The notes under the pieces were generated by a model. It searched no databases. It was not told the DNA's origin and saw only the letters and a list, made by a program, of their open reading frames with translations. A DNA stretch of 64,000 nucleotides from Phymorhynchus buccinoides (lineage: Eukaryota; Mollusca; Gastropoda; Neogastropoda; Raphitomidae), in the NCBI GenBank assembly GCA_017654935.2, contig CM065704.1:19837019-19901018 (forward strand), in the 5' to 3' direction. Position 1 is the stretch's first letter. The number at the start of each line of letters is the position of its first letter. The translations under genes were made by a program, and so were the position numbers. This document shows, in pieces, positions 1 through 11,219 of this stretch.

Positions 1-317
1 TCTATTTATTGAACAAGTAAGTCACTTATTGATTCCGTTATTCCCTTTTTTAGGCTCATCTACTCGTGTTTTCATTCCATCTGGTGGTTTAATTGAGCAG
101 CAATTATTTTTTGGGCATTATCGATTTAGTAAAAAAAAAAAATGGAATGCGATATAATAATAATAATAATAATAATGGGAATTTATATAGCGCTCTTTCT
201 CACATGAGCTCAGTGCGCTTTACATTGATAACAAGAACATTAAAGGCAAACAAATAATTAATCATTAGAAAGTAAAATAAGCACGATGCTTACACACAAC
301 GTTCTCTTACTTCCTTA

Positions 318-319
<2 letters not shown>

Positions 320-399
<80 letters not shown>
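320..399. repeat. (AC)n microsatellite in LINE 3' UTR
   Basis: About 40 uninterrupted AC units followed by degenerate ACACGTGCATGCGC sequence. The same run sits at the equivalent place in the opposite-strand copy at 57841-57915, so it belongs to the element's 3' UTR. Confidence 0.95.
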
Positions 400-404
<5 letters not shown>

Positions 405-797
405 ACACGTGCATGCGCACACGCACACTCGCACACAATTAATTATACAAGAGTAAAATAGTTACAACATGAACATTCTAAGAAGAAACATAGAGACCAC
501 ATTCCCATTCCCAATCAAGTTTGAATACAATACTGCAACTTGAAATAAAATCATACTGCCATCGACATACCAATTACATGACTAATTATAATAGACAAAT
601 TTTGCAAAAACTAAAATACCCTTCTACCTCATTTACAAGCATTTAAAGTTTACAAGACGTAGACATTCTACATACAAAATACGAATAGTAAAATAATTCT
701 AAATACATTTTTTTACAAGATTTCTGCAATAAAACGGACCCCCCCCCCCCCCCCACCCACACACACACACACACCTCACACACAAAACACTAATCAA

Positions 798-3212
798 TCA
801 TAATATGTCCGAAACAAGTGAGTTTTTAAGGGCAGAGCGAAAGGCGGAAATAGAGTCAGATGAGCGGACATGTTGTGGGAGGGAATTCCATAAGTGAGGT
901 GCTAAATAGTAGAAAGATCGTTCACCAAACGATTTCGTGTGGACCCGAGGAACCTTGAGTGTGCAGCAGTCAGAGGAAGAACGTAGGGAGCGAGCAGGTA
1001 AGTAGACAGTTACTAGTTCGGAGAGATAGACGGGACCAGAGGAGTGAACAGCACCGAAACAAAGGCAAGCTATTTTATACTTGATTCTAGCCTCTACTGG
1101 AAGCCAGTGCAAGTTACGAAGATGAGGTGTTATATGATCAGAACGTGGAATCTTGAGAGTGAGGCGTGCTGCACTGTTTTGCAGTTTTTGAACACGTTGC
1201 AGGAGATACTTAGGACAGCCACAGAGAAGAGAGTTGCAATAGTCAATGCGGGAAAGAATAAAGGCAGAAATAAGAGTTTTCGTGGCTGCAACAGACAGAA
1301 AGTGTCGAACAGCACTGATTCGTCTGAGCTCATAATTGATGGAACGTATGAGATTAATAACCTGTTTATGCATTGTAAGATTTGAATCGAGGGTAACTCC
1401 GAGATTCTTTGCTGACTTAGAAAACTGAACACAAGCATTGCCAACTGTAAGAGTTTCTGGAAGAGATATCGTTGCAGACATACGCTGAGAGGAAACAATC
1501 AGAGCTTCCGTTTTGTCATCATTAAGTTTTAATTTGTTGCATGTCATCCAGGATTTGACATCATGAAGGCAGGATTCCATAGACTGAATAGCGCTGTCAA
1601 GTTGGGTAGGTTCCGCCGATTTTTGAAGCTGGGTATCATCAGCAAAGGAATGGTCAATAACAGAGTGACTAGCAAAAACATCAGAGAGAGGAGCAGTGTA
1701 CAGGACAAAGAGAACTGGCCCCAATACAGATCCCTGAGGTACACCACAAGAAATTAACTTCGGATCTGAACTGCAGTTGTTGATCAAGACAGTCTGAAAG
1801 CGATTGGTTAGATATGAGGAGAACCACTGTAGAACTGTAGAATGGATTCCAAAAACACGTTCCAGCCGGGATAGAAGAATGGTGTGATCTATTGTATCAA
1901 ATGCTGCCGACAGATCTAGGAGAGTCAAGACTGACACTTTTCCATTGTCAAGAGCTAAGAGGAGATCGTTAAGAACTTTAGTCAGAGCCATTTCAGTGCT
2001 GTGAGCAGGTCGATAGGCAGACTGGAGGGGGTTGAACAAATTGTTTGCTGACAGATGGTTAGACAATTGTGCAAGGACAATTTTCTCGATTATTTTGGAG
2101 ACAAACGCTAAGTTGGACACAGGCCGATAACTTTTCAAGTCATTATGATCCATGGTAGGCTTCTTTATCAAGGGTTTAACAAGAGCAGTTTTGTACAGGT
2201 CAGGGAAAACACCACTCAGTAAAGAGTCGTTTATGATCTGAGTCATGACAGGCACAACAACATCAAGACATTCATACAACAAAGGGGTTGGTAAAGGGTC
2301 AAGGTCACACGTCTTGGGGGCAGATCTTTTCAAAACATCAAAGACATCTTTCTCAGACACAGGAGAAAAAGCAACAAGAGGGGAGCCTACTAAATCTTTG
2401 CCTAGGGGGTGTGAAACAGTGGGCTGCAAGTCAAGCTCTTTCCTAATGTTCTCAATTTTGGAATGAAAGAAATCAGAAAACACACATGGCAATGATGGTG
2501 GGGGGTAAACAGTCGGAAGTTTGGTAGGTTTAACCCTTGCACACAGTTTGTTTGTAATAGAATACAGTTCTTTACTAGATCTTGCCGCTGCAATTTTGGT
2601 ACTGTAGTACATCGTTTTTGCCTGATCTGTCAAGAAAGTCACACAATTTTTAGCTTTATTATATATTTGTTTATGTACAGTGAGCCCTGAAGAATCTGAT
2701 TGTGCTTGGGCCTGTCTTCGTTTTTCCTTTGCTTCTTTTATTTCGTTAGGCATCACACTAAACCAAGGACTTGATTCTCTGCTAGAAGAAACTTTGCGTG
2801 AAGAAACAGGAGCATGTTTGTCCAATACTGACCGAAGGGCACTATCGTACTCGGCGGCAGTACAATAACTAGATGTGTACTTAGATAATTCTACTTTGAT
2901 ATCATTTCCGAAAACAGTTCTGTCGATTGCGCGGATATTTCTGACGCTGCGGTACACGTGTTTGTGGACAGGGAGCTCTATGTCAAACAAACTCACAACA
3001 CAAACATGGTCAGACTCGAGGTCATGATTGACCTCTGAGGATCGGTGAACTCCATCACTGGGCCTTTCTATCACCAAGTCCAGAGTGTGGCCATGTTTGT
3101 GAGTGGGTCCGGACACAGATTGATGAAGATTGTACATATCTAACACTTCTAAAAACTTAATAGAGCTACGATCAGTGGGAGAGTCAACATGAAAATTAAA
3201 ATCCCCTGACAT
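798..3212 (-). CDS. LINE endonuclease C-terminus plus reverse transcriptase (804 aa, 5'-truncated)
   Basis: An uninterrupted 804-residue frame. Residues 1-75 are the end of an APE-type endonuclease: GDFNFH at 3-8, TLDLVI near 43-48 and the catalytic SDH at 67-69. The reverse transcriptase covers about 340-620, with SYRPVSNLA near 361, LSAAFDTIDH near 434, GVPQGSVLGP at 490-499 and the catalytic FADD at 523-526. The C-terminus ends in the usual WNSLP-containing tail. Together these parts would nick target DNA and reverse-transcribe the element RNA. The N-terminal half of the endonuclease is missing, so the listed ATG is only the first Met after an upstream stop and the copy should not be able to move by itself. 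The long intact frame suggests a fairly young insertion. Confidence 0.9.
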   Translation of the reverse strand: MSGDFNFHVDSPTDRSSIKFLEVLDMYNLHQSVSGPTHKHGHTLDLVIERPSDGVHRSSEVNHDLESDHVCVVSLFDIELPVHKHVYRSVRNIRAIDRTVFGNDIKVELSKYTSSYCTAAEYDSALRSVLDKHAPVSSRKVSSSRESSPWFSVMPNEIKEAKEKRRQAQAQSDSSGLTVHKQIYNKAKNCVTFLTDQAKTMYYSTKIAAARSSKELYSITNKLCARVKPTKLPTVYPPPSLPCVFSDFFHSKIENIRKELDLQPTVSHPLGKDLVGSPLVAFSPVSEKDVFDVLKRSAPKTCDLDPLPTPLLYECLDVVVPVMTQIINDSLLSGVFPDLYKTALVKPLIKKPTMDHNDLKSYRPVSNLAFVSKIIEKIVLAQLSNHLSANNLFNPLQSAYRPAHSTEMALTKVLNDLLLALDNGKVSVLTLLDLSAAFDTIDHTILLSRLERVFGIHSTVLQWFSSYLTNRFQTVLINNCSSDPKLISCGVPQGSVLGPVLFVLYTAPLSDVFASHSVIDHSFADDTQLQKSAEPTQLDSAIQSMESCLHDVKSWMTCNKLKLNDDKTEALIVSSQRMSATISLPETLTVGNACVQFSKSAKNLGVTLDSNLTMHKQVINLIRSINYELRRISAVRHFLSVAATKTLISAFILSRIDYCNSLLCGCPKYLLQRVQKLQNSAARLTLKIPRSDHITPHLRNLHWLPVEARIKYKIACLCFGAVHSSGPVYLSELVTVYLPARSLRSSSDCCTLKVPRVHTKSFGERSFYYLAPHLWNSLPQHVRSSDSISAFRSALKNSLVSDIL

Positions 3213-3226
3213 AAATTCATGTCAAA

Positions 3227-3732
3227 CACATATCTCATGAGACACGTGGTAGAAAAGATAAAACAAATAAAACCTCAACGCAGTGGGTCTTTATTGCTAG
3301 AGCGAGTCCATTTGACACAGGTTAATTTGTTGCGAAGTGCTTCAGCTTGCTTTAATATTTTACTTCAAGTTGCCATGTGCTTACTTTTTCTTCATTTTAC
3401 TATCTTTAGTTACTGTTTTAGTGTCCATAGTTTTTCTTGGTTTTACAATACATTGAACAAGAATATATTGAATACATTGAACAAGATAGCTGAATTTGGG
3501 TTTGATTTTGAGTTGTTGCAACTCCTGCTCGACAGTTCTATTGGCATATCAAGTGACGTCTTTATTTTATTATGTCATGTTAGCTGAATGTAAGTCATAG
3601 CAGTGAATGGTGATTTATTTCGCCGAACGCAAATGAGTCCCCTATTTCAATCACGTTTTTGAATATTTTCAGACACCTACATATTTTTACATTTTCTAGT
3701 AAGATTAAGAAATACAAAAATACACATTATAA
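3227..3732. other. AT-rich spacer without recognised gene
   Basis: No credible coding frame. The only local feature is a short near-duplication of ATTGAACAAGA around 3450-3490. It separates the truncated LINE from the palindrome that opens the foldback element. Confidence 0.5.
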
Positions 3733-3876
3733 GTTATTTGGATTTGGGCATGGTACATGACTTTTGTGATGTCAAGACCTTGTTCTTTAGCATACGAGAG
3801 CTTCAGCTCGAGTATGCTAAAGAACACGGTGTCGAGACATCACAAAAGTCATGTACCATGCCCAAATCCAAATAAC
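3733..3876. repeat. 144-bp palindrome at the end of a foldback element (copy A)
   Basis: Two roughly 72-bp arms, nearly perfect inverted complements, meet around 3800-3806 with almost no loop. The outer ends read GTTATTTGGATTTGGGC and its complement. It directly abuts the sequence TATATACCGATCTTACC. Similar palindromes occur at 14121-14264 and 15534-15683, and a sequence-diverged one of nearly the same length at 24995-25141. Confidence 0.9.
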
Positions 3877-4996
3877 GTATATATACCGATCTTACCATTT
3901 ATATAAAAACAGCAGAAAATCACAATGCATTGAAGAGGCGTGATGCGCCTCCATGTAGATCTGAATCATAGCAACCGCTGCACCAACATAGCAAAATCCA
4001 TTAATCCACAAAGAATATAGTCCGCAGTTTACAAGGTTGAGAGCTATTTTAATGCAAATTGAGCAAATCTTCGCAATAGCAATTGTCATGTCCCGAATGA
4101 TATTTAGTGTTTAAAACTCTTATTGCACAGATTAAGACCATATGAACCGGATCAGTTTCCGGGTGGAAAATAAAGTAAACTTACTGCATTGAAAATAGGG
4201 GAGAACGGAGCTGGTCCGCCTACTTTTTAGCTTTTCTCGCCATAAAAGGTAACTGAAGTAGAAGCTCATTTTTAGACCACCTGTTGAGTAAATGTATGGA
4301 CATGTCGACAACATACGTTTATAGAAAATTCAGTTGATTGAGATTCATTCGTTACAAATAATAGCAAAAATTAGACTTTTTTGCTCTCAAATTAATGGAC
4401 ACTTTCCAATCTTACACAGGACACGGCAGGAGGACAGCATGAGGCTGTCACAAGATCAAAATAATTATACAGCAAAATACTTAGCAATAAAAATGAAATG
4501 AGGAACCTGTGGCGGGGTCTGACAAGCCCTGATATCCCCTACTTTTGTTGCCCAGAAAATTGTCATCACCCAATGACGCATTTTTTGTTTGATGACGTAA
4601 AAGTGGTGCTGACGTGTGAGTAAGCAAGACAAGATCTTTTGGCTTTCTTCATAACAAAAGCGCCACGAACGCTCGATGGATATCTAGTCAACTTTTGTAC
4701 ATCAAAATTTCAGAAGCTAATGATTACCAACAAAAATAGATAACAGCTGTAAATATCGTCTTGGTGTTGACAAACGGTAAATACATTCTAATGATATTAA
4801 TTATGTTTGAATGCACGGAACTAATGATATTCATTATGTATTCTTGCACAAAAACTCACAAAACAAGGAGTTAATGCGATAATTAGATGTTACAATAAGT
4901 GTTTTGGTGGCACTCGGCTGGGCCTTCTTTCTCATGTTTGGAGATCGGTATATGATGCAATATACAGATGTTCATGTTTGGAGATCGGTATATGAT
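3733..4996. mobile_element. Hairpin-terminated foldback element, copy A
   Basis: After the palindrome comes a body starting TATATACCGATCTT (3880) and ending at a complementary AGATCGGTATA (about 4940-4950), which is itself tandemly duplicated in a 37-bp repeat (4934-5005). This gives a terminal inverted repeat of roughly 13 bp. The body has no coding frame. Much of it recurs at 14.0-15.7 kb, so it is a dispersed family, and a distant relative lies at 25.0-26.25 kb. I do not recognise the superfamily. The right edge is approximate. Confidence 0.65.
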
Positions 4997-6000
4997 GCAA
5001 TATACTAGGTACACCCTCTGCTTATACAACGTCATGAAACACTGATCGAGCTGCCCAGATTTTACCACTTTTCAACATCTGATTTCTCAAAATATATCAC
5101 AGGAATGTACTTGAAATACACGCCAACAAAGAAAATAATCTTTCCAAATGAGTGTTTGTGTGAATTTTTCAGCAAGAATGCGAGTGAATTTACACAATCG
5201 TCAATGAAACAAGGTCGATATCGCGGTCGAAAACTAACGTGGCCAACATTCTCACGAGGCCGACGTCAGTGCGGAAAATGGTACGTTGCTTGTAACGGCT
5301 TCAGCGTTTTCGCTTGACAACCAATCAGAATAGCCGTTATATGTATTAAAAGATGAAGCTTAGATCTAACTCGTGGTCAACTTTTCAAGAATGTTACTTT
5401 CGATTTTGTTCGGAAAGATCGTGGGATAAAAAAAAGAAGTTTTTTAAACACACTGTGTCATTTTGCTTCGTATTTATAAATCTTGTACTTAAGATGGTTT
5501 GAAAGCGCGCTCTGTCCTCTTTAAGTTGATATAAGATACAACAAGCAATTGTTTTATGCGGAATCGCTAGATGACGACAAAGTAAGTATTGCGTACTTCC
5601 TAACCGACCAACCAAAGCGATGAGCCATGTCGGCGTCTTCCAACTACACAACCAGACTTTCGGAGTCGATCAACGCATTACTGCGTAAGTTCACATTATA
5701 TAATTTGTCAGTTTTACTAAAGTATCACTAATTTACAATTATCTGTCGTAAGCTGCAGATAGAAATGCCTGGTTCACCTTAAAACGAAGATGAAGTTCGA
5801 TGTGTAAAACTGCCCATGGCAAAAGCGAAAGTTCAATGCATGAAAAATGTACACAGTATATTTCTAAAGGTGTTTCGAAGCATGAATGTTCTTAAACAAC
5901 CAAAACATGTGCAAATGTTGTGACATTGATTGAGGAGTATATATATATTTTTTTCTTGGAACAGATGTTGTTATTTTGTTTACTTAAAACATTTCTTTGG
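4532..6000. repeat. Left copy of 1,469-bp duplication flanking a gap
   Basis: Matches 6501-7969 base for base wherever I compared them; one difference is visible (T at 4549, C at 6518). The match runs exactly from the first base after the gap to the last base before it, the geometry of two contigs overlapping end to start. It covers the right part of the foldback and about 1 kb of unrelated sequence with no recognised gene. Confidence 0.95.
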
Positions 6001-6500
6001 NNNNNNNNNNNNNNNNNNNNNNNNNNNNNNNNNNNNNNNNNNNNNNNNNNNNNNNNNNNNNNNNNNNNNNNNNNNNNNNNNNNNNNNNNNNNNNNNNNNN
6101 NNNNNNNNNNNNNNNNNNNNNNNNNNNNNNNNNNNNNNNNNNNNNNNNNNNNNNNNNNNNNNNNNNNNNNNNNNNNNNNNNNNNNNNNNNNNNNNNNNNN
6201 NNNNNNNNNNNNNNNNNNNNNNNNNNNNNNNNNNNNNNNNNNNNNNNNNNNNNNNNNNNNNNNNNNNNNNNNNNNNNNNNNNNNNNNNNNNNNNNNNNNN
6301 NNNNNNNNNNNNNNNNNNNNNNNNNNNNNNNNNNNNNNNNNNNNNNNNNNNNNNNNNNNNNNNNNNNNNNNNNNNNNNNNNNNNNNNNNNNNNNNNNNNN
6401 NNNNNNNNNNNNNNNNNNNNNNNNNNNNNNNNNNNNNNNNNNNNNNNNNNNNNNNNNNNNNNNNNNNNNNNNNNNNNNNNNNNNNNNNNNNNNNNNNNNN
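6001..6500. other. Assembly gap (500 N)
   Basis: Exactly 500 unknown bases, a round number typical of a scaffolding placeholder rather than a measured distance. Open frames spanning it are meaningless. Confidence 0.99.
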
Positions 6501-7969
6501 ATATCCCCTACTTTTGTCGCCCAGAAAATTGTCATCACCCAATGACGCATTTTTTGTTTGATGACGTAAAAGTGGTGCTGACGTGTGAGTAAGCAAGACA
6601 AGATCTTTTGGCTTTCTTCATAACAAAAGCGCCACGAACGCTCGATGGATATCTAGTCAACTTTTGTACATCAAAATTTCAGAAGCTAATGATTACCAAC
6701 AAAAATAGATAACAGCTGTAAATATCGTCTTGGTGTTGACAAACGGTAAATACATTCTAATGATATTAATTATGTTTGAATGCACGGAACTAATGATATT
6801 CATTATGTATTCTTGCACAAAAACTCACAAAACAAGGAGTTAATGCGATAATTAGATGTTACAATAAGTGTTTTGGTGGCACTCGGCTGGGCCTTCTTTC
6901 TCATGTTTGGAGATCGGTATATGATGCAATATACAGATGTTCATGTTTGGAGATCGGTATATGATGCAATATACTAGGTACACCCTCTGCTTATACAACG
7001 TCATGAAACACTGATCGAGCTGCCCAGATTTTACCACTTTTCAACATCTGATTTCTCAAAATATATCACAGGAATGTACTTGAAATACACGCCAACAAAG
7101 AAAATAATCTTTCCAAATGAGTGTTTGTGTGAATTTTTCAGCAAGAATGCGAGTGAATTTACACAATCGTCAATGAAACAAGGTCGATATCGCGGTCGAA
7201 AACTAACGTGGCCAACATTCTCACGAGGCCGACGTCAGTGCGGAAAATGGTACGTTGCTTGTAACGGCTTCAGCGTTTTCGCTTGACAACCAATCAGAAT
7301 AGCCGTTATATGTATTAAAAGATGAAGCTTAGATCTAACTCGTGGTCAACTTTTCAAGAATGTTACTTTCGATTTTGTTCGGAAAGATCGTGGGATAAAA
7401 AAAAGAAGTTTTTTAAACACACTGTGTCATTTTGCTTCGTATTTATAAATCTTGTACTTAAGATGGTTTGAAAGCGCGCTCTGTCCTCTTTAAGTTGATA
7501 TAAGATACAACAAGCAATTGTTTTATGCGGAATCGCTAGATGACGACAAAGTAAGTATTGCGTACTTCCTAACCGACCAACCAAAGCGATGAGCCATGTC
7601 GGCGTCTTCCAACTACACAACCAGACTTTCGGAGTCGATCAACGCATTACTGCGTAAGTTCACATTATATAATTTGTCAGTTTTACTAAAGTATCACTAA
7701 TTTACAATTATCTGTCGTAAGCTGCAGATAGAAATGCCTGGTTCACCTTAAAACGAAGATGAAGTTCGATGTGTAAAACTGCCCATGGCAAAAGCGAAAG
7801 TTCAATGCATGAAAAATGTACACAGTATATTTCTAAAGGTGTTTCGAAGCATGAATGTTCTTAAACAACCAAAACATGTGCAAATGTTGTGACATTGATT
7901 GAGGAGTATATATATATTTTTTTCTTGGAACAGATGTTGTTATTTTGTTTACTTAAAACATTTCTTTGG
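6501..7969. repeat. Right copy of 1,469-bp duplication flanking a gap
   Basis: The same sequence as 4532-6000, shifted by 1,969 bp. Beyond 7969 the sequence continues into new DNA that the left contig never reached, so this copy is probably the continuation of the left contig rather than a second locus. Confidence 0.95.
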
Positions 7970-8450
7970 ACGACTCATACTAGTCAAAAACGGTAACTCG
8001 AACTTTATGGTCCACGATAACCTGGCTTGGTGCTTCAATTTTCGGACTCGATCAATTCAATGCTGCGTTAATTTACATCAAAGTCAGTTCATAGTTTTGT
8101 CAATTTAGTCTTTATTTTCAATTCTGTGGTATTAAAACACTGATAAATTTACTTATTGAGAGAAAACACGTCCTGATGAATTGCCTATAGCGTACAAAAC
8201 GTTTTTAGTATATAAAGCGATTGCCATTCAATTTATACATATATTTTATTTATACACGAGCTTGTTTTGCATTAATCAATATGCAATCAAGCATGATGTA
8301 AACAAAGATTAGAGTCCAGTTATTTGTAAATACGCTGATGATTTTATACACTTATGGATCGAAATTATAGGTTTTTTTAAGACGATTCAGAAAATCAAGA
8401 ACAGTAACTCGTATATACATCCCGTAGCAAACACTATTTTTGCTACTTGA
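7970..8450. other. AT-rich unique sequence, no gene seen
   Basis: No coding frame or repeat is recognised. The phrase AACAGTAACTCG near 8400 echoes AACGGTAACTCG near 7988, too short to interpret. Confidence 0.5.
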
Positions 8451-8509
8451 GGAGAGAGAGAGAGAGAGAGGGGGGGGGGGGGGAGAGAGAGAGAGAGAGA
8501 GAGAGAGGA
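8451..8509. repeat. (GA)n with internal poly-G
   Basis: Two (GA)n blocks are separated by about 15 G. A short (AATT)n stretch follows at 8512-8540. Confidence 0.95.
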
Positions 8510-8659
8510 TGAATTAATTAATTAATTAATTATTTAATTTTATTTATAGAGGGTAATAGAGTAAGCAATTAACATGCTTTTTTTACATCCAGATAGAGAG
8601 AAATAGAGATATTGCCGATGCCTATGCCTGGTTTATCATACAAAAGTGTGCCAGACTAG

Positions 8660-8913
<254 letters not shown>

Positions 8914-9039
8914 GAGGGGTAGAGGGAGATTATTATTTTTAATGACAGTAGGCCTATTTGGTGTGTTCGTTTATTAATGCTTATTTTTCCAAGATGTTTT
9001 TATTTCAGTTTAAAAAATCTTTAAAAATCTTCATTCATC

Positions 9040-9045
<6 letters not shown>

Positions 9046-9098
<53 letters not shown>

Positions 9099-9111
9099 AT
9101 GTATTTGTCAA

Positions 9112-9201
<90 letters not shown>
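9046..9201. repeat. (CT)n microsatellite in two blocks
   Basis: Two long CT tracts are separated by about 25 bp (AGTTATGTATTTGTC). A decayed LINE starts about 60 bp downstream, so this tract is near, but not exactly at, a LINE junction. Confidence 0.97.
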
Positions 9202-9204
<3 letters not shown>

Positions 9205-9261
9205 GTACCATTCTAATTTCTGTTAATCTGAAATTATTTTTATTTTTATCACTCACTTACC

Positions 9262-10500
9262 AGCGTGCCCTGCAAAATCCTCGAGCACATCCTGGTCAGC
9301 AAGATTATGGGTTTCGCAGAGGCAAACAAAATCCTGAGGGAGGAGCAGCATGGCTTCAGGAAAGGCCGTTCTTGTGAGTGCCAGCTTCTCGGGCTTGTGG
9401 ACGAGCTCACGTACAACATGGAGAGAGGCAAGCAGACGGACGTCTTGGTGATGGATTTCTCCAAGGCGTTCAATAAAGTCAACCACTCCCAGTGGTCCAC
9501 AAGCTCCGACATTATGGCATCACCGGGCAGATCATTTCCTGATTCAGCAACATCCTCACAGACAGGAAACAAGCGGTGGTTGTGGACGGCGCCAAATCGG
9601 AAACGATCCCAGTAGAGTCAGGAGTCCCCCAGGGATCAGTGTTAGGGCCTACCCTTTTCCTGCTCTACATAAATGATCTCCCTGAAAAACTCTTCTCAAC
9701 CCCCAGGCTCTTTGCTGAAGACACCCTGTGCCATAAGACCATGGAGTCTCAGAGAGACCAGGCCTCTCTTCAGCAAGATCTGGACCGCATGGCGGACTGG
9801 GAAGAAAAGTGGAGGATGAAGTTCCATCCCGAAAAGTGCCAATCTATGCACGTATCCAGAAAAAAAGACCCCTCAAGCTGGCACTTATCACCTTCACGGC
9901 CAGAGACTACAGACAGCAGAAGAAGATCAAGTACCTGGGTGTCACAATTTCCCAAAATCTGTCATGGGACACCCACATCAACAACACCGTAAACAAGGCA
10001 AACAAGACTCTAGGCTTCCTCCGACGAAATTTGAAGATAGGCTCCATCTCCGTCAAGGAAACTGCCTACAAAGCCTTAGTTCGTCCCACCCTTGAGTACA
10101 CCGCTTCTGTCTGGGACCCTCATACAGCCAAAACCACCGGCAAGATTGAGAGGGTCCAGCGCCGCGCAGCTAGATGGGTCGTACGTCGCCACCGCCAAAC
10201 ATCCAGCGTGGACAACATGCTGACCCAGCTGCAGTGGCCTCCACTCAAGGACAGGCGACGCTCCGCTAGGCTGGCCACCTTCTTCAAGTTCCACCATGGA
10301 GAGGTGGCCATCAACACCCAACACCAGGCAGTCTCCCATCCTCCTTCACGACAGATGCGACAGACTCGCTCACAGGCCTACCTACTTCCTGCCTGTAAAA
10401 CAAATTACAGGAAGTACGTATTCTTTCCAAGGGCTGTGAGTGAGTGGAACTCTCTTCCACCTGAGGCGATATGATCAGCCTCGGTGGAGGAATTCAAATC
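9262..10500 (+). pseudogene. Decayed LINE reverse transcriptase (jockey/CR1-like)
   Basis: Three overlapping frames give one RT: CKILEHIL...EEQHGFRKGRSC and VLVMDFSKAFNKVNH in the first (9265-9615), ESGVPQGSVLGPTLFLLYINDLP in the second (9576-9992), and KYLGVTISQNLSWDTHI, FLRRNLKIG, RPTLEYTASVWDPHT and SEWNSLPPEA in the third (9809-10474). The finger-palm N-terminus and the whole endonuclease are absent, so it is 5'-truncated. Two frameshifts break it. The catalytic box reads LFAEDT where the family has FADDT, replacing the first catalytic Asp. A segment between VNHS and SGVPQGS is also scrambled. It is inactive. The base composition is more GC-rich than the surroundings, unlike the AT-rich LINEs elsewhere in the window. 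No 3' tail is evident before the C-rich tract at 10510. Confidence 0.85.
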
Positions 10501-10507
10501 CCGGATC

Positions 10508-10552
10508 TGAGCCCCCTCCTCCCCCCCCCCCCCCCCCCATTCCCCCCCCCCC
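10508..10552. repeat. Poly-C tracts
   Basis: Two long C runs interrupted by ATT, just after the RT C-terminus. Confidence 0.9.
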
Positions 10553-10764
10553 CCTGTCCTCACCCTTCCGTTGTCTCAACGGTCAACTCCATACCCCCTG
10601 TCCAAGCCTCCCCCCCACCCTCCCATTCAATCCCGCATTGAGCTGATCATCCGGGCAGCAAGTCCTTCATACAAGACCCTGATTAGGTGGAAACCCCCCA
10701 TGTCGTAAGCGTCATAATCATCAATTTGTTGATGGAGGATGCTATATGCAACAACAAGAAGTGT

Positions 10765-10766
<2 letters not shown>

Positions 10767-10859
<93 letters not shown>

Positions 10860-10874
10860 TGTGCGTGTGTGTGT
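10767..10874. repeat. (GT)n microsatellite
   Basis: About 45 GT units with a degenerate end (GTATGTGTGTGCGTG). From 10874 to 11219 there is only more GT-rich sequence, a G tract near 10990 and (GT)n at 11042-11080. Confidence 0.95.
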
Positions 10875-11040
10875 TGAATTAGTGTTTAATGTTTATTAAT
10901 TGCTTTCCTGTTTGAAATGTTCATGCATACATGAGCTTATGAGTGTGTGCGTGTGTGTGCGCAGGCGCGCCGTGCGTGTGTGTGTGCAGGGGGGGGGGGG
11001 GCGCAGGGGGCAGGGGGTGTAGGTGTACGTGCGTGCCGGG

Positions 11041-11080
<40 letters not shown>

Positions 11081-11219
11081 CAATAGTTGACTTACTATAC
11101 CTTTGCTTTCAATTTTGTTTGTAAATGTTGACCATTATTGTGTTTCCATTAAGTTCTTACAAAGTATTACTGATGCACATGTCGGGGTATGAGGCGGGGG
11201 AGGGACAGGTTGGGGTGTG

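Larger units (their letters stand above)
153..3226 (-). mobile_element. 5'-truncated LINE (L2/CR1-like) with (ATT)n 3' tail
   Basis: A non-LTR retrotransposon read on the minus strand. It consists of one long open frame, a roughly 640-bp 3' UTR carrying a long (AC)n run and a C tract, and a tail of about eight ATT units (plus-strand TAA/AAT at 153-177). Just before the tail is the phrase GCGCTATATAAAT, often seen at the 3' ends of invertebrate L2/CR1-type LINEs and their SINE partners. The 5' end is lost: the protein begins inside the endonuclease domain and an in-frame TGA lies 9 nt upstream of the first ATG. A second, opposite-strand copy of the same 3' end lies near the right end of the window. 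Clade assignment rests on motif style only. Confidence 0.85.

Noticed and set aside
3780..3830. Rho-independent terminator at the hairpin
   Set aside because: The window is eukaryotic and the stem is 72 bp, far longer than such terminators; it belongs to a foldback element.
5892..6601. Long frames spanning the unknown bases
   Set aside because: The interior is N; only about 25-35 residues are real and show no domain.
9046..9262. (CT)n-targeted insertion of the 9.3-kb LINE
   Set aside because: About 60 bp of other sequence separates the tract from the RT coding start and no tail meets a CT tract at the 3' end, so it is not counted as support.
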